7,007 bases of DNA from JADKCL01 sp046050405 (lineage in GTDB: Bacteria > Bacteroidota > Bacteroidia > J057 > JADKCL01): positions 1 to 7,007 of the forward strand of contig JBJOPY010000270.1 in assembly GCA_046050405.1 (NCBI GenBank), read 5' to 3'. Within the stretch, counting starts at the first letter, position 1. Every line of letters starts with the position of its first letter. The translations under genes and the position numbers were made by a program. This document shows, in pieces, positions 5,496 through 7,007 of the stretch. The notes under the pieces were generated by a model, which did no database searches, was not told the origin of the DNA, and worked only from the letters and a program-made list of their open reading frames with translations.

Positions 5496-6881
5496 ATGCA
5501 AGCAATAAAAGTGCCGCATGTGGTGGAACGGGTGCGTGCCTTCATCGCCGAGGAGGGGATGCCTCCCTCAGGCAGCCGGGTTCTCGTAGCGCTCAGCGGA
5601 GGAGGAGATTCTGTGGGCTTATTGTTGATATTGAAAGCGTTAGATTATCGGATGGTCGCTGTGCATTGCAATTACGGCTTGCGGGAGGCTGCAATTGCAG
5701 AGGAGGAGTTCGTGACCGATCTGGCGAATACGCTTGGGATCGCCTTGTGCGTGAGAAGGTTTACGAAAGCTGACTTTGAATCCCATAGGGGAGAGGGGAC
5801 CCAGCAAGTCGCCCGAAGGCTGAGGTACGCCCTGTTCGAGGAGGTGATGTCGGAGATGGGTATCTCTCATTGTGCGACAGGCCACCATTCGGACGATCAG
5901 ATGGAGACGATGCTGATGTCGCTGCTGAGAGGAAGCGGCCCCCGCTTGATCCATTCCATCCCCTCGGTACGCGGGGCGTATTTCAGGCCTCTGCTCTGCT
6001 TGTACAAGCAGGAGATTCAGGCATGGCTCATGGATCACGGCCAATCTTGGTGCCACGACCTGACCAATGACCAGGATCAGTATCAGCGCAACCTTGTGCG
6101 TAATCAGCTGATCCCTCTTTTGCAGCGCCTGAATCCCCGGTTCGCCGAGCGGTTCTTGATTCAGTCTCGTCGGGCGCAGGCCCAGGCAGATGTCTTGGAT
6201 GCATTTTTTCAGCCAATGGTGGGTGACGTGGTGACCGATTGGGAACATGGGCATCGCATCAGCAGCGAAAGCTTTTCCAGGAATCTGGATTCGGCCCATT
6301 TTCCGGTGTTTCTCGATTGGTGGCTGATGAAGAACGGTTTCTTCGGGAATCAAATCCAAGAAATTCAACGACTTGCGCATGCTTCCTCGGGTGCTCGATA
6401 CATCTGCCCGCACGCGACGGTGCTCAAGGATCGAGATTGGATCTTGGTGGATTGGCGGAAGAAGGAGGAGATTGTGGAATCCGTGATGATACCTGATGGC
6501 ATAGAGGGCGGTTATGCTGTGGAGTTCAGTGGCAGAAGGTTTCATTTCTCCATCGGAAGGCGACCGGAAAATTTTTCCTGCCCTCCCTTGGGGGAGAAGC
6601 ATTGGCTGGACTTGGGTCGGCTCCGGTTCCCGATGTACCTGCGAAAGTGGGGGATGGGCGACCATATTTATCCCTTGGGGATGCAGGGAACCCGAAAAAT
6701 CAGCGACATCCTCATTGACCAGAAGAGAGACCGGTTTTCAAAAGCCGATGCCTGGGTGATGGAGGACGGGGACGGGATCGTTTTGCTGGGGGGCTATCGC
6801 ATTGCGCAGCGGGTAGCCGTTTCGGCCGATACTGACCAATGCTTGGTGGTGGAAGTGCATCCAGCGTTTCAATTCATTTGA
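5496..6881 (+). CDS. tilS: tRNA(Ile)-lysidine synthetase
   Basis: This cytoplasmic enzyme attaches lysine to C34 of the CAU-anticodon tRNA(Ile) with ATP. It changes decoding from AUG to AUA and the tRNA's identity from Met to Ile, and is normally essential. At 461 aa it is a typical full-length form. The N-terminal PP-loop ATPase domain shows SGGGDS (34-39), HCNYGLR (57-63), ARRLRYALF (106-114) and HHSDDQMET (130-138) followed by LLRGSG (143-148). The catalytic-domain end has DLTNDQDQYQRNLVRN (188-203), the usual D-x-[ST]-N...Y-x-R-N motif, then LIPLL (205-209). The C-terminal tRNA-binding region ends with GMQGTRKISDILIDQKRD (395-412), matching the conserved G...KK-x-SD-x-x-x-[DN] block. No key residue appears missing. 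The start is ATG at 5496. GTG codons at 5511, 5520 and 5523 are alternatives because homology begins near residue 10. No Shine-Dalgarno is seen. Confidence 0.95.
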   Translation: MQAIKVPHVVERVRAFIAEEGMPPSGSRVLVALSGGGDSVGLLLILKALDYRMVAVHCNYGLREAAIAEEEFVTDLANTLGIALCVRRFTKADFESHRGEGTQQVARRLRYALFEEVMSEMGISHCATGHHSDDQMETMLMSLLRGSGPRLIHSIPSVRGAYFRPLLCLYKQEIQAWLMDHGQSWCHDLTNDQDQYQRNLVRNQLIPLLQRLNPRFAERFLIQSRRAQAQADVLDAFFQPMVGDVVTDWEHGHRISSESFSRNLDSAHFPVFLDWWLMKNGFFGNQIQEIQRLAHASSGARYICPHATVLKDRDWILVDWRKKEEIVESVMIPDGIEGGYAVEFSGRRFHFSIGRRPENFSCPPLGEKHWLDLGRLRFPMYLRKWGMGDHIYPLGMQGTRKISDILIDQKRDRFSKADAWVMEDGDGIVLLGGYRIAQRVAVSADTDQCLVVEVHPAFQFI

Positions 6882-6942
6882 CCATATGAGAAGGCATCTT
6901 GGGTTTTGGGCGGAGTTATTGAATGGAATAAGAAGATATAGC

Positions 6943-7007
6943 ATGAAGCAGAGGATAATGATGGGCACGCTGGGCCTGTTGGTGACGCTCATTGTTGCCT
7001 CCTGTGG
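6943..7007 (+). CDS. Putative lipoprotein, N-terminal signal only (cut by window edge)
   Basis: From ATG at 6943 the frame reads MKQRIMMGTLGLLVTLIVAS followed by Cys-Gly at the edge. This is a short basic N-terminus, a hydrophobic core and a lipobox V-A-S-C with the lipidated Cys at codon 21 (7003-7005). The product would be lipidated and exported, but its function lies beyond the window. An in-frame ATG at 6886, 4 nt after the tilS stop, would add 19 residues (MRRHLGFWAELLNGIRRYS) before the signal. I prefer 6943 because it gives a standard lipoprotein signal. The 61-bp gap after tilS has no terminator and no -7 box, which suggests co-transcription with tilS. Confidence 0.65.
   Translation, partial: MKQRIMMGTLGLLVTLIVASC

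Noticed and set aside
5640..6665. 341-codon open frame on the minus strand inside tilS
   Set aside because: It is fully antisense to a gene with strong TilS motifs. The translation is His/Pro/Gln-rich and of no recognisable family, so it is a codon-usage shadow.

Overview
The window looks like chromosomal DNA from a member of the Bacteroidota with moderate G+C. Three things point there. First, there is a large OstA-like envelope protein of the type Bacteroidota carry in place of a short LptA. Second, the membrane pyrophosphatase is of the Flavobacterium johnsoniae type. Third, promoter-like sites resemble the Bacteroidota TTTG / TAnnTTTG pair, and Shine-Dalgarno sequences are poor. I cannot name a genus.

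Layout, left to right. The C-terminal 51 codons of an IS630-family transposase (+) enter from the left edge and stop at 158. They are followed by short AT-rich palindromes and about 100 bp with no visible gene. A strong hairpin terminator (276-312) serves the large minus-strand gene hppA (336-2498, GTG start), which encodes an ion-pumping membrane pyrophosphatase with a candidate promoter at 2532-2562. About 260 bp of unassigned spacer follows. Next come a second hairpin terminator (2823-2860) and its gene (2884-3156, minus), encoding a small exported Lys/Cys-rich protein. A 145-bp spacer separates this from the OstA-like gene (3302-5362, minus). That gene is divergent from tilS (5496-6881, +), the tRNA(Ile)-lysidine synthetase gene, and their 133-bp shared region carries a candidate -7 box in each direction. 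A lipoprotein gene (+) begins at 6943 and runs off the right edge.

Functionally this is mostly ordinary housekeeping: PPi hydrolysis coupled to ion pumping, outer-membrane or LPS assembly, and tRNA modification. A small uncharacterised secreted protein and a transposon edge are added to it. The genes do not form one pathway. I see no CRISPR array, rRNA, tRNA, phage module or defence island. The items most worth a second look are the duplicated C-x7-C-C module in the small exported protein, the coupling-residue pattern of the pyrophosphatase, the basic tail of the OstA-like protein, and the -7 box almost touching the tilS start codon.
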